From Ascidiaceihabitans sp047624005 (GTDB lineage: Bacteria > Pseudomonadota > Alphaproteobacteria > Rhodobacterales > Rhodobacteraceae): a stretch of 64,000 nucleotides of DNA. Both the position numbers and the translations under genes were made by a program. The DNA is taken from NCBI GenBank assembly GCA_047624005.1, contig JBLHPE010000009.1, positions 3,888-67,887 of the forward strand, written 5' to 3'. Positions 17,906-28,015 of this stretch are shown one piece after another; position 1 is the first letter of the stretch; each line of letters begins with the position of its first letter. A model generated the notes under the pieces. The model ran no database searches, was not told where the DNA came from, and saw nothing but the letters and a program-made list of their open reading frames with translations.

Positions 17906-19315
17906 TCAACGCCTATGATGCAGCATCTTGAACGACCTTTGATGTTCAGAGAATCCCGCCTCAACGGGCGCGTCAATCTGGTCGCGCTCCGCCTTCTTCA
18001 TTAAGCGCTCTGCCAAGATGAACGATGCGATGGCGACAAACACGCCGCCTGCCATTTGTCCGATAAGAACGCCTGACGCTCCCCAATAGTGCGACCCCAG
18101 ATAGACAAAGGGAATGATACCAAGGGTGTTCCGTCCCCAATTCACCCATGTCGAATAGAACGGATGGCCCAAATTATTATAAGCCGCATTGCCCACGAAA
18201 ATGACACCATTGAAAATCCACGCCAGTGACAACGGGCCACAGAATAAAAAGATCAGGTCCCGCGCCACGCCTTGTGCATTGAACATGTCGGCAATCGGAG
18301 CCCTGAGAAAGTACAATATGACCACAACAGGAATGACATAGATGACGATCAGTATCATGCTGCTGTTGAACGCTTCGCGCACGCGGTCATGCTGCTTGGC
18401 TCCGAAATTTTGCCCGATGATTGGTCCGATGGCCCCTGACATCGCAAAAATCAGTGCAAAGGCTATTGGGGTAACACGACCAATGATCGCCATCCCAGCA
18501 ACCGCTGCTTCTCCAAATTCTGCAGCGGCACGGGTCACATAGGCCCCGCCTATGGGGGCGGCGATGTTGGCCAGCATGGCAGGGACCGCAATCGCTGCAA
18601 TAGGTCGAAGATCACGGACGATCGCCGCCATGGAGAAGCCAACAAACCCGCCGTAGCGCGTGATGATGAAGTAGATTGCTGTCACCGCAACAGACAGGCG
18701 CGCAATGACCGATGCCCAAGCGGCCCCTTCCAATCCCATATCCAAAGCGAAGATGAAGATTGGATCAAGGATCGCGTTCACGACACCGGCGATCAAGGTG
18801 ACCATCATCGATAATTTTGCCGCCCCGTGGCTGCGCAAAGCTGCGGATACCACAATCCCGATGAGCAATATTGGCATCGTGGGAATGAGGATTTTCAGAT
18901 AAGAGACCGCCAATTCTTGCGTGTTGCCCACCGCGCCGATCCAGCCCGTCAGCGTATATAGGTTTGCATAGATGACGCTTGCGAAGACAACAGCAAACGC
19001 GACCCCCACAACAAGGACATGCGTCAACAATTCACTCGCGCGTTCGGGCTTATTTTCGCCCAGTGACCGCGCAACCATCGCGCCGCCCGCAATTGCCATG
19101 CCAATGCTGATCGAGGTGGTTAAAAACAATATCGTCCCCGCAAAACCAACCGCTGCCGCCAACTCATCAATGCCAAGCATTGAGATGAACAACATGTCGA
19201 CCAGATCAACAATAAACAAAGCCAAAAAACCAACTGCAGAGGTCAGCGACATCGAAATGATATGCTGAGTGAGGTTGCCTGTCAGAAACTTGGCTTGCCC
19301 AGTGTTCTCGGTCAT
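17906..19315 (-). CDS. MATE-family multidrug/metabolite exporter
   Basis: The 469-residue product has about 12 membrane segments and two homologous halves, each opening with a MATE-type segment (HIISMSLTSAVGFLALFIVD near residue 17). Such proteins export drugs or metabolites using sodium or proton gradients. ATG 19315 overlaps the stop of the CPA2 antiporter gene by 4 bases (ATGA), so the two are translationally coupled; a longer upstream frame is ignored. Coupling to a cation/proton antiporter suggests the pair handles ion-driven export or stress, but the substrate is unknown. Confidence 0.9.
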   Translation of the reverse strand: MTENTGQAKFLTGNLTQHIISMSLTSAVGFLALFIVDLVDMLFISMLGIDELAAAVGFAGTILFLTTSISIGMAIAGGAMVARSLGENKPERASELLTHVLVVGVAFAVVFASVIYANLYTLTGWIGAVGNTQELAVSYLKILIPTMPILLIGIVVSAALRSHGAAKLSMMVTLIAGVVNAILDPIFIFALDMGLEGAAWASVIARLSVAVTAIYFIITRYGGFVGFSMAAIVRDLRPIAAIAVPAMLANIAAPIGGAYVTRAAAEFGEAAVAGMAIIGRVTPIAFALIFAMSGAIGPIIGQNFGAKQHDRVREAFNSSMILIVIYVIPVVVILYFLRAPIADMFNAQGVARDLIFLFCGPLSLAWIFNGVIFVGNAAYNNLGHPFYSTWVNWGRNTLGIIPFVYLGSHYWGASGVLIGQMAGGVFVAIASFILAERLMKKAERDQIDAPVEAGFSEHQRSFKMLHHRR

Positions 19316-21177
19316 GGTTTTGGCTCTGCCATAATAGCGACCATTTGCGAGGTTATGTCGGCCTCCCAATCTGAGCGGACATCACGGAACTTGGCCATAT
19401 ATTCTTCGTTTTCATGTAGTGGAATTGCAGGGTCGTAATGCTCGGCAGCGATCATCATGCTTTTGCGGTCCATTTCGCTGAACACATCAACCATGCGCTC
19501 GGCCTGATCGGGTGTGTGGCCCAACGCCTCAATCGCGGAGCGCCCCATCCGTAAGGAACTGTCATAGGTGTCCCGGACAATATCGCGGCAACCAGCGTGC
19601 CATAGGTCATAAACGTGGCCGCGATCTACGGCGCGCGCGACAACATGCACATCGGGATAGTTGTGGCTCACGTATTTGGCCAATTCCGTGATTTGATCTT
19701 TGCCATCAATCGCGATCACAAAGAGTTTCGCATCCGCGATACCCGCCGCGCTTAGCAAATCAGGGCGCGTGGCATCACCGTAATAGGCCTGCACATCAAA
19801 GGCTTTTAGCATCTCGAGTTGTTTAGAACTGAAGTCCATCACGGTGGGTTTCATGCCGCTGCCACGCAAAATCCGACTGACGATACCGCCGACACGCCCG
19901 TGACCCGCGATGATGATCTCGTGTTTCTCGTCTATTTTATCCATCTCGCGATCATCAAAGCCCAAATAACGCGGTGCGATGACACGGTCATAAAGAATGA
20001 ACAGTGCAGGCGTCAGCAACATCGACAGCGCCACAATTAACAAAAGCCGATCCGCAAGGTCGCCCGGTATGACCCCATTGGCGACTGTGAAGGACAGCAG
20101 CACAAATCCAAACTCACCCGCCTGTGCAAGGCCAAGCGCAAACAGCCAGCGATCTGCACCGCCAATTTTGAAAACAACTGCCAAAACATAAAGCACACCA
20201 ACCTTCAGCGCCATAAGACCTAGTGTCAGGCCCACAACCAGCCCAAGATTGTCGAGAAGGAGGCCGAAGTTGATGCCAGCCCCTACAGTCATAAAGAATA
20301 GACCCAAAAGCAGCCCTTTGAACGGATCAATATCGCTTTCAAGTTCATGGCGGTATTCGCTGTTGGCGAGCACCACACCAGCTAGGAACGTCCCCAATGC
20401 AGGAGAAAGGCCAACAAGCGTCATCAGCAATGCGATGCCAATGACCATCATTAGGGCCGTTGCCACGAACAGTTCCCGCAACTGAGCCGCGGCGATAAAA
20501 CGGAAAATTGGTCCAGTCAAATACGACCCCGCACCAATCACCGCACCAATCGCGCCAACCGTGACAAGTGCCGCACCCCAACTGGGCAAACCATCAACAA
20601 GACTGATCGATGCACCGCCGTGATCGCCCTCAATAGCGCCGTGTGACAAGGCTTCGGTCAGTTCAGGCAAGGCCAGTAACGGGATCAACGCCAACATTGG
20701 GATAACCGCAATGTCTTGGAACAACAGGACCGAAAAGCTGGATTGACCCCCGTCGCTTTTCATCAAACCTTTTTCGCCCAAGGTTTGCAAAACGATCGCT
20801 GTAGAAGACAGTGCCATCACAAGGCCAATCGCCAAGGCAACTGACCAACCAATGCCAAAAGCCATCGCAACTGCCATCACGGCAACCGTCGTTAGGCCGA
20901 CTTGCCCACCGCCAAGCCCAAGTAGCTTGGCGCGCATCGACCAAAGCAGTTTGGGTTCCAACTCAAGCCCGACCAAAAACAGCATCATCACAACGCCAAA
21001 CTCAGCGAAATGCTGGATCGAAATCACGTCCACATGCAGCAGTGCCAAGATTGGGCTAATGACAATGCCCGCTATCAGATATCCCAGAACAGAGCCTAGC
21101 CCCAAGCGGGAGGCAATCGGCACAGCGATGACGCCTGCGACAAGAAAGATGAAAGCCAAAAGTAGGAAGTCGGTCAT
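19312..21177 (-). CDS. CPA2-family monovalent cation/proton antiporter, KefB/KefC type
   Basis: The 621-residue protein has about 12 membrane segments with typical CPA2 motifs (SRLGLGSVLGYLIAGIVISP near residue 24 and FLVGLELEP near 68). A cytosolic TrkA-N/Rossmann domain follows (IIIAGHGRVGG near residue 400, then YYGDATRPDLL). It likely exchanges potassium or sodium for protons under nucleotide or thiol-adduct control. It is the first gene of a two-gene unit with the MATE exporter. Confidence 0.9.
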   Translation of the reverse strand: MTDFLLLAFIFLVAGVIAVPIASRLGLGSVLGYLIAGIVISPILALLHVDVISIQHFAEFGVVMMLFLVGLELEPKLLWSMRAKLLGLGGGQVGLTTVAVMAVAMAFGIGWSVALAIGLVMALSSTAIVLQTLGEKGLMKSDGGQSSFSVLLFQDIAVIPMLALIPLLALPELTEALSHGAIEGDHGGASISLVDGLPSWGAALVTVGAIGAVIGAGSYLTGPIFRFIAAAQLRELFVATALMMVIGIALLMTLVGLSPALGTFLAGVVLANSEYRHELESDIDPFKGLLLGLFFMTVGAGINFGLLLDNLGLVVGLTLGLMALKVGVLYVLAVVFKIGGADRWLFALGLAQAGEFGFVLLSFTVANGVIPGDLADRLLLIVALSMLLTPALFILYDRVIAPRYLGFDDREMDKIDEKHEIIIAGHGRVGGIVSRILRGSGMKPTVMDFSSKQLEMLKAFDVQAYYGDATRPDLLSAAGIADAKLFVIAIDGKDQITELAKYVSHNYPDVHVVARAVDRGHVYDLWHAGCRDIVRDTYDSSLRMGRSAIEALGHTPDQAERMVDVFSEMDRKSMMIAAEHYDPAIPLHENEEYMAKFRDVRSDWEADITSQMVAIMAEPKP

Positions 21178-21403
21178 GTGAGATCTTTCTCAAGAAGAAT
21201 ATTCTTAAAGAGACGCTATCTCAAGTGAGAACGCAACGCTGACATGTTTAGAGAGGGGTCGCTTTTTACTAACAGGGTCGGCAGAGTTTGAGGTTCGATC
21301 TTCTCCTTAGATACGGTGAAAGGATGGGATAGTGTTCGTTCCCAAACGTCTCAAACAAAGGCGCATGAAAGCCTTAATAGCACATTTCCGCTGAAAGCTA
21401 GAT

Positions 21404-21979
21404 TCATCTAATCTTCCCGATGCTGCGCAACCGACTCAATGTGACGGGTGTTATTCCTAAGAATGACGCGATCAACGAATGTACGAAAATTTCCTCGTAG
21501 TCTGGGTATTTGTCGCGAAACCAGGCAAGCCGATCAGAACCACCAAGTGCTGCGAGGGCCCATTCTCGATCAACCTTTCGGCCCAATTCTTCTTGCAGAA
21601 CGCCATTGGCCCAATCACGAGCTGGTTCAGACGTAATCATCAAGTCCGTGAGGGCGTTGCTGTCCATCTGCATCACCAAAGTATCGGTTACGGCTTCTAC
21701 TGAAACGAGGGACATACCGCCGCGCGTGCGGGCAATATTCGGAGTTATGACACATGGCCCAACATACAGCCCGACGCAGACAGCGGTGCCTTCAGGGTCG
21801 TAGATGCTACTGGCCGCGTCGCCTTCTAATATTATGTGTTCTTTGGTTTCGTGCTCTCCTTGCGAAACGATGAGCGCACCCTTTTTTACCAATTTGGGCA
21901 TCCAGTTAGATGCAAAATGCTGTGCGCGGATTTTGTCCGATAGGCCCGTCGACTGCATTAGAAATGTAAGCAAATCCAT
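21404..21979 (-). CDS. Crp/Fnr-family transcriptional regulator
   Basis: The 191-residue product has a cyclic-nucleotide-binding-like beta-barrel (about residues 25-115) and a C-terminal helix-turn-helix (SLIASFLGITPVTLSRLRS near 168-186). No cysteine cluster typical of Fnr is visible. ATG 21979 is chosen because AAGGA lies 9 bases upstream; TTG 21985 has no correctly placed site. It is divergent from a small membrane protein gene 80 bases away and may control it and the RND genes beyond. The signal is unknown. Confidence 0.85.
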   Translation of the reverse strand: MDLLTFLMQSTGLSDKIRAQHFASNWMPKLVKKGALIVSQGEHETKEHIILEGDAASSIYDPEGTAVCVGLYVGPCVITPNIARTRGGMSLVSVEAVTDTLVMQMDSNALTDLMITSEPARDWANGVLQEELGRKVDREWALAALGGSDRLAWFRDKYPDYEEIFVHSLIASFLGITPVTLSRLRSIGKIR

Positions 21980-22058
21980 CTTCAAAAATCCTTATCAAAA
22001 GATAATGCGCACGATCTAGTTTGTCGGCAAACATTACATTTACCAAGGAGTTTATGAA

Positions 22059-22595
22059 ATGATGACAAAAGATTTGCCTAAGCATTACGCCATAGCCGCG
22101 ATTGGTTTTGGTTCCGCAGGCGCGGCGATATACATGCTGATGATCAACGTAACGCTTGCGCATATTGAAGCGATATCTGCACTGCCACCCTTTGACATGC
22201 GGCCTTTCGGATACGGTCCGCAGGGCGCCTCGCAACTGCTTGATGCGCTTGGCGAAGTCGGGCGGGACTACTACCTTACGCGTCAGATCCCATTGGATAC
22301 ACTCTATCCTGCATTGCTCGCAGCGACGTTAGTTTCAATTATTTCATGGGTCGGCCTACGACTTCCCAACAGCAAACTTACGCGCGCGGGAATTACGTTT
22401 TCGGTCGGTGCTGCTCTTTTCGATTACGCCGAAAACCTTGGTGTTGTTGTTATGATTTTGAGCTGGCCAGCTTTACCGAACGCTCTTGTATATGCGACCA
22501 GTGCCGCCTCTATTTCAAAAGCATGCATGACAGTTGCAGCACTGTCGACTTTGCTATTCCTTGGTGGCATTTGGATACGTCAGCCTAAAACTTAG
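22059..22595 (+). CDS. Four-helix membrane protein, unknown function
   Basis: The 178-residue product has four hydrophobic segments (about residues 10-32, 82-100, 107-130 and 145-170), with a charged loop between the first two. The ATG has a strong AAGGAG ribosome site. I do not recognise the family. It lies between a divergent Crp-like regulator and an RND efflux operon 110 bases downstream, so it may be regulated with them. Confidence 0.7.
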   Translation: MMTKDLPKHYAIAAIGFGSAGAAIYMLMINVTLAHIEAISALPPFDMRPFGYGPQGASQLLDALGEVGRDYYLTRQIPLDTLYPALLAATLVSIISWVGLRLPNSKLTRAGITFSVGAALFDYAENLGVVVMILSWPALPNALVYATSAASISKACMTVAALSTLLFLGGIWIRQPKT

Positions 22596-22705
22596 GCACT
22601 GCTATCTCGCAACGCATTTCGCCATCGATCTGGCGCATGCCGCGCTCAACATTTATGGTAGACCTTATTCGGGGCAGTTGCCCGCAGCCTTATTGGAAAC
22701 AATTG

Positions 22706-23851
22706 ATGAAAAATAATGCAGCCGCACCAGTTTTGGACGAAACTGAAACCACCCCAAAACAGTTGGCTTTCGCGTCAGACAAAGGTGCATCACGATCCAC
22801 TTGGATTGCAGCGGTCCTAGTGATCGTCATAGTTGGATGGATGGGAAGCGGATTCATCTGGCCATCAGAAGACACCTCCCCAAAAGCTGTGCGGGAAGAT
22901 CCCAAACCAGTGGCGGTTGCCGTGACAACGTCGGTGGCAGAGACGGTCACACAATTTTATCAGGCCGAGGGGCAAGCACTTCCTGATCGCGACACCATGA
23001 TGCGGGCTGAAATCTCTGGTGAAATTGCTGAGGTCTTTGTCCAGAAAGGCCAAGATGTTGCTGCTGGTGACATCATTGCGCGTTTTGATCCAACCAATAA
23101 CGAAGCAGACGCCAACAGCGCCCGCGAAGAACTGGCACGTGCCCGACGCGAGTTCGACAATGCCGAGGCACTACTGAATCGCGGTGTCAGCACCGCTGAC
23201 CGTGTATCTGCGGCAAGGGCAACCTTGGCAGACGCCCAAGCGCAGGTCACAACCGCGCAACAGGCCGCAGAAGCGCTAGCCATCACGGCACCTTTTGCTG
23301 GTCGGATCGAAACACTTGATCTTGATCAGGGCGAGTTTGTGTCTGCAGGTACAGAAGTTGGACGTCTGGTTGATATCACGCCCCTCACTGTTGCTATTCA
23401 GGTGCCCCAGCAATCGCTGACCCGTATAGCAGTTGGCCAATCGGCAACCGTACGCTTTATCACTGGCGAAGAACTGCCTGGCAAAGTTACTTTTGTAGGC
23501 ACCTCTGCTGCCTCCGAGACACGCACTTTCCTTGCTGAGATTGAAGTAGCCAATGAGGACGGTGCGATCCCCGCAGGTATCTCAGCCGAAGTTATTATTC
23601 CAACAGGTGAAGCCACGGCGCATTTCCTATCGCCCTCTATTGTCTCGTTGGACACCCAAGGCATCCTTGGCATCAAAACTGTGAGCACCGACAATGTGGT
23701 AGAATTTTTTCCCATCCAGGTTGTCAAAGCACAGATTGATGGCATTTGGGTGACGGGCCTTCCCGAAACAGTTGATGTGATTACAGTTGGTCAAGGTTAC
23801 GTAAATGAAGACGAAACCGTAGCCCCAAGCGCTGGGGAACAAAGCCAATGA
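22706..23851 (+). CDS. RND efflux periplasmic adaptor (membrane fusion protein)
   Basis: The 381-residue product has an N-terminal membrane anchor (STWIAAVLVIVIVGWMGSGF near residue 30-50). A biotinyl-lipoyl-like hairpin follows (AEISGEIAEVFVQKGQDVAAG near 105) with a coiled-coil of about 60 residues and a beta-barrel region, all as in HlyD/AcrA-type adaptors. ATG 22706 is chosen, since the frame upstream has no domain content. The stop overlaps the permease ATG by 4 bases, so the two are made together. No outer-membrane channel gene lies beside them. Confidence 0.9.
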   Translation: MKNNAAAPVLDETETTPKQLAFASDKGASRSTWIAAVLVIVIVGWMGSGFIWPSEDTSPKAVREDPKPVAVAVTTSVAETVTQFYQAEGQALPDRDTMMRAEISGEIAEVFVQKGQDVAAGDIIARFDPTNNEADANSAREELARARREFDNAEALLNRGVSTADRVSAARATLADAQAQVTTAQQAAEALAITAPFAGRIETLDLDQGEFVSAGTEVGRLVDITPLTVAIQVPQQSLTRIAVGQSATVRFITGEELPGKVTFVGTSAASETRTFLAEIEVANEDGAIPAGISAEVIIPTGEATAHFLSPSIVSLDTQGILGIKTVSTDNVVEFFPIQVVKAQIDGIWVTGLPETVDVITVGQGYVNEDETVAPSAGEQSQ

Positions 23852-26800
23852 ACAGCATCATAGACGCTGCATTTTCGCGCTCACGTGTGGTGGTTATGGC
23901 GCTTGTCATGGTGCTGACGGTCGGGGCATATGCCTATATTTCCATCCCCAAAGAAGCGAACCCAGAGGTTCCGCTGCCCTTATTTTACGTCTCGACGGGC
24001 TTAGACGGAATTAGCCCCACAGATGCGGAGCGCCTATTGCTAGAACCGATGGAGACCGAGTTCGGTTCGATCACGGGTCTCGACAGTATGAAGTCGGATG
24101 CCAGCGAAGGCTTTGCCAGCATCCAACTTGAATTTGCCCCCGGCGGAGACAATCAAGAGGCGCTGGATAAAGTGCGTGAAGCCGCTGATCGGGCCCAAGG
24201 TGATCTGCCCGATGATGCTCGTGACATAACCATAACCGAAATCAACACCGCGCTGTTTCCAATCATCACTGCGATCCTATCTGGCCCCGTCCCCGAACGG
24301 ACGCTCAACAATCTAGCAGAAACGTTGCAAGAAGAGCTTGAAGGACTTGGCGGCGTATTGGAGGCTGATATCGGCGGCCAAAGATTCGAGTTCCTCGAAG
24401 TCCTCATCGATCCGACAGTGTTTCAGACCTATAACCTATCCTTTGATGAACTTATTGGGCAGATCCAGCGCAACAACAGATTGATTGCGGCTGGGGCGAT
24501 TGAAACAGGGTCTGGCCGGATTGTGTTGAAGGTTCCGGGGCTTATCGAAGACCTAAGTGATGTTATGTCCATGCCCGTAAAGGTGCGTGGAAACGCTGTG
24601 GTGACCTTCGGCGATGTCGCAACCATACGGCGCACGTTCGAGGATCCAGATTCGTTTGCACGCATCAACGGCCAGCCGGCATTGGCTTTGGAAATCACCA
24701 AACGCTCTGGTGCGAACATCATCGAAACCGTCGCAGCGGTAAAAGAACGCGTCGAAACGCTTCAGGCAGATTGGCCTGACAACATCGAAATAACCTATCT
24801 GCAAGACCAGTCCAAAAGCGTCAAGGACTTGCTAAGCGATCTTGAGGCCAACGTCATCGCCGCCGTGATCCTTGTTATGATTGTTATCATTCTTGCCCTT
24901 GGCACGCGCTCGGCGATCCTTGTGGGCCTTTCAATTCCCGGTGCGTTTTTGGCGGGCGTTATCGCGCTTTGGACACTGGGTTACACGATGAATATCGTGG
25001 TTCTCTTTTCACTGATCCTTGTCGTGGGGATGTTGGTAGATGGTGCCATTGTCACCACTGAACTTGCCGACCGAAAGCTACAAGAAGGGGCCGATCCGAA
25101 AGACGCTTATGCCTTTGCCGCAAAACGAATGTCATGGCCGATCATCGCGTCAACGGCGACAACACTTAGCGTGTTTTTCCCACTGCTATTCTGGACTGGC
25201 ATGGTGGGTGAGTTTATGAAATTCTTGCCAATCACAGTCATATTGACGCTTTCGGCGTCCTTGTTCATGGCGCTGGTTTTCATTCCAGTTGTTGGCGGCC
25301 TGATCGGCAAACGCCAACCTCAAACAGCGAAAGCCAAGGCCGCGCTTTATGCGGCTGAAATTGGCGATCCGCGAGATATAACCGGATTCACAGGGGCATA
25401 CGTGCGCTTGCTGGAATGGGCCGTACTGCGGCCTACGGCGACGGTGCTTTTGGCCTTAGCGATGTTGCTAGGTGGCTTTGGGATGTATGGACAGTTTGGC
25501 AAGGGCGTCACCTTTTTCCCATCCGTCGAACCTGATTTCATGCAGGTGCAGGTCCGTGCACGCGACAATTTCTCGATCTTTGAACGTGACGCGCTTGTGC
25601 GTGCTGTCGAAGACCGTCTGCTAGGTTATGATGAGATCGCCAGTATTTATGCACGTTCGATGATGAGTGCGGGACAAGGTGACGAAGAAACAATCGGCAC
25701 GTTGCAACTGGAACTGACCCCTTGGGATACACGTCGCACGGCAGCCAAAATTGGCGTCGACATCCGCGAAAGCGTGGCAGACATCGCGGGCATTGATGTT
25801 CAGGTGCAAACCGAAAGCGATGGCCCGACAGCTGGCAAACCAGTGAACTTGCAGATCACAGCCCGCAATGGCGCGGCGCAGACCTTAGCCGTGCAACAAA
25901 TTAGGGACATAATGGACCGCGTTGGCGGCTTTACCGATGTTACAGACACAAGCCCCGTTCCGGGCGTCGAGGTTTCAATCCTCGTCAACCGGGCTGAAGC
26001 CGCGCGCTTTGGGGCAGACGTCAGCTTACTTGGCCAAGCCGTGCAATTGTTGACACAAGGCATCACCGTCGCAGACTACCGGCCTGACGACATTGACGGG
26101 TCTTTGGACATACGGGTTCGGTTCCCCCGCGAGGAACGATCGCTGTCAGAGCTTGCGGGACTTCGCGTGCCTACATCGTCGGGATTGGTTCCGATCTCGA
26201 ACTTCGTGACTTTCGCACCATCACCACGCACAGGCGTAATCCGCCGCATTGATGAAAAACGCGTCACGACGATTGAAGCCAATGTTGCACCAGATGTTTT
26301 GGTCAACGATCAGGTCATCGCCCTTACGGCTGCTTTGAATGAAGCTGAATTGCCCGAAGGCGTCGCCTTCAGCTTTGGTGGCGAAGCCGAAGATCAGGCG
26401 GAAAGCATGACCTTTCTTGTTGGGGCTTTTGCAACCGCGATCTTTCTGATGTTCGTTATACTTGTGATTCAGTTCAACAACTTCTTCCAAGCCTTTGTCG
26501 TGATGAGCGCAATCATTTTCTCCATCGCAGGAGTGCTATTGGGCCTTATTATCACGGGACGGCCCTTTGGAATTGTGATGGGCGGTATCGGCGTTATCGC
26601 CCTTGCGGGCATCGTGGTGAACAACAACATCGTTTTGATCGACACCTACAATGACCTCAAAAGATCGGGTCAATCTCCCTTAGAGGCTGCAATCCGCACA
26701 GGCGCGCAACGTCTTCGGCCCGTTATCCTGACATCGGTCACAACGGCTTTAGGTTTGATGCCAATGGTGATTGGTGTGAACTTGAACTTCTTTACCCGCG

Positions 26801-26970
26801 AGATTGTTTATGGCGCACCATCAACGCAGTGGTGGACAGAACTCTCTTCCGCCATCGCAGGTGGTCTTGTGGTTGCAACTGTGCTGACATTGATCGTAAC
26901 GCCAGCAATGCTAATGCTCGGGGAAAAAGAAAGACATTTGGGAAAGCCCGTCCCTTTGCCGAATGAATAA
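23848..26970 (+). CDS. RND-family efflux permease
   Basis: The 1040-residue length and the layout (one N-terminal helix, large periplasmic domain, six helices, repeat) are those of RND pumps. Segments such as IPKEANPEVPLP near residue 37, VGMLVDGAIVTTE in the fourth helix, and AGIVVNNNIVLID in the second half are typical. The fourth helix has Asp-Gly where AcrB-type pumps have Asp-Asp, so proton relay differs in detail. It exports unknown compounds with the adaptor encoded upstream. A perfect inverted repeat follows the stop. Confidence 0.92.
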   Translation: MNSIIDAAFSRSRVVVMALVMVLTVGAYAYISIPKEANPEVPLPLFYVSTGLDGISPTDAERLLLEPMETEFGSITGLDSMKSDASEGFASIQLEFAPGGDNQEALDKVREAADRAQGDLPDDARDITITEINTALFPIITAILSGPVPERTLNNLAETLQEELEGLGGVLEADIGGQRFEFLEVLIDPTVFQTYNLSFDELIGQIQRNNRLIAAGAIETGSGRIVLKVPGLIEDLSDVMSMPVKVRGNAVVTFGDVATIRRTFEDPDSFARINGQPALALEITKRSGANIIETVAAVKERVETLQADWPDNIEITYLQDQSKSVKDLLSDLEANVIAAVILVMIVIILALGTRSAILVGLSIPGAFLAGVIALWTLGYTMNIVVLFSLILVVGMLVDGAIVTTELADRKLQEGADPKDAYAFAAKRMSWPIIASTATTLSVFFPLLFWTGMVGEFMKFLPITVILTLSASLFMALVFIPVVGGLIGKRQPQTAKAKAALYAAEIGDPRDITGFTGAYVRLLEWAVLRPTATVLLALAMLLGGFGMYGQFGKGVTFFPSVEPDFMQVQVRARDNFSIFERDALVRAVEDRLLGYDEIASIYARSMMSAGQGDEETIGTLQLELTPWDTRRTAAKIGVDIRESVADIAGIDVQVQTESDGPTAGKPVNLQITARNGAAQTLAVQQIRDIMDRVGGFTDVTDTSPVPGVEVSILVNRAEAARFGADVSLLGQAVQLLTQGITVADYRPDDIDGSLDIRVRFPREERSLSELAGLRVPTSSGLVPISNFVTFAPSPRTGVIRRIDEKRVTTIEANVAPDVLVNDQVIALTAALNEAELPEGVAFSFGGEAEDQAESMTFLVGAFATAIFLMFVILVIQFNNFFQAFVVMSAIIFSIAGVLLGLIITGRPFGIVMGGIGVIALAGIVVNNNIVLIDTYNDLKRSGQSPLEAAIRTGAQRLRPVILTSVTTALGLMPMVIGVNLNFFTREIVYGAPSTQWWTELSSAIAGGLVVATVLTLIVTPAMLMLGEKERHLGKPVPLPNE

Positions 26971-26988
26971 ACAGGACGTTTTTTAGAA

Positions 26989-27027
26989 GTGGCTATTCGA
27001 GCCGAATAAAAAGCGTCGAATAGCCAC
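26989..27027. repeat. Perfect 12-base inverted repeat between convergent genes
   Basis: GTGGCTATTCGA (26989-27000) and TCGAATAGCCAC (27016-27027) can form a 12-base stem with a 15-base loop. It lies between the ends of the RND permease gene and the methyltransferase gene. Neither side has the T-tract after the stem required of a standard terminator, although it may protect or end both messages. Confidence 0.7.
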
Positions 27028-27051
27028 CTAGAGCCATGCCAGACCACCGCC

Positions 27052-27690
27052 TTAGGCTTGGAAAACTAGCCATGTCCATGTCACAGCCGCTTGGTGATTT
27101 TGAACTTGGACAGATCGTGTGGACACTTCGTCCAGTTTTGAGAACCCCTGCAATTCGGCCCATTTAACGGTGTCTGAAACATTAGCGGGAAAGACTGGTC
27201 GTGTTGGCGCACCTGCACCGTGCCTTATCGACATGATGATTTTCCCATTTTCAGAGGTTAGTCGTCTGAGAGCAGAAACCGCGATTTGACGATCGGCATC
27301 CTCAAGGTGCTGCCATACGGCACAAAGCAGAATGACATCGAACGTTTTGCCAATAGCAATTGTTTGCCAGAGTTGAGGTAATGTATCATTAACCCAAAAA
27401 ATGTTGGGCGATTTATGCTTGGATATTCCTGCGTGTAGCAACGCATCCACAGGTTCGACAGCGACAACGGTATGAGAGAGTGATGCAAGCCATGCTGCAT
27501 CCCGTCCAGTTCCCGCACCAATATCCAACACGTAGGATGGCTGTTGCGGGAAGTGCTCAATAACTGGCGCAAACAAGTCCACCGAGGAAATCCCATCAAG
27601 CCCTTGAATGAAATCGCCATCGCTTGCTGCGTCTTCATAGCCCTTCAATATTTCGCTTATCATACCGATGCGCTCGCTTCTATTCGACAT
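27052..27690 (-). CDS. Class I SAM-dependent methyltransferase
   Basis: The roughly 212-residue product has motif I VLDIGAGTGRDAAWLA (near residue 50-65), an acidic strand-2 end in VVAVEPVD, and motif IV-like FDVILLCAVWQHL. These are the SAM-binding features of class I methyltransferases. The substrate cannot be told. ATG 27690 is preferred, with ATG 27663 as an alternative. It is a lone gene on the minus strand. Confidence 0.82.
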   Translation of the reverse strand: MSNRSERIGMISEILKGYEDAASDGDFIQGLDGISSVDLFAPVIEHFPQQPSYVLDIGAGTGRDAAWLASLSHTVVAVEPVDALLHAGISKHKSPNIFWVNDTLPQLWQTIAIGKTFDVILLCAVWQHLEDADRQIAVSALRRLTSENGKIIMSIRHGAGAPTRPVFPANVSDTVKWAELQGFSKLDEVSTRSVQVQNHQAAVTWTWLVFQA

Positions 27691-27881
27691 AAAACCTAAG
27701 ACCAATGCGATGATTTGTCAGAGAAGACTTGCAGATGAGGTTTTCATAAGGTGGCCTTTATCCGTCACTGAATTACGTGACCTGCCTGGCAAAGTGAGTA
27801 GAGAACCAGGCCCTCAGGGGTGACCCTCATGTAACAACCCAACTTCAAGCCATTGTTTTAAGCTGTATCGCTCGAAAATAT

Positions 27882-27968
27882 TGGTGCGGGCGGGGGGACT
27901 TGAACCCCCACGGGCACAAGGCCCAACAGATTTTAAGTCTGGTATGTCTACCATTCCATCACGCCCGC
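27882..27968 (-). tRNA. tRNA-Leu, anticodon UAA
   Basis: On the minus strand the acceptor stem GCGGGCG (5' end at 27968) pairs with CGCCCGC. The D-arm, the loop CTTAAAA with anticodon TAA, a long variable arm typical of leucine tRNAs, and the T-loop GTTCAAGTC are all visible. CCA is encoded at 27884-27882. Length is 84 bases plus CCA. Confidence 0.95.
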
Positions 27969-28015
27969 ATCTGACGATAACTTGTTCATATGCAAAGCAT
28001 GCGGGAGGCTCAAGC

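Noticed and set aside
17603..18004. Plus-strand frame of 133 codons beside the MATE gene
   Set aside because: No family features, GTG start without ribosome site, and its second half is antisense to the MATE gene.
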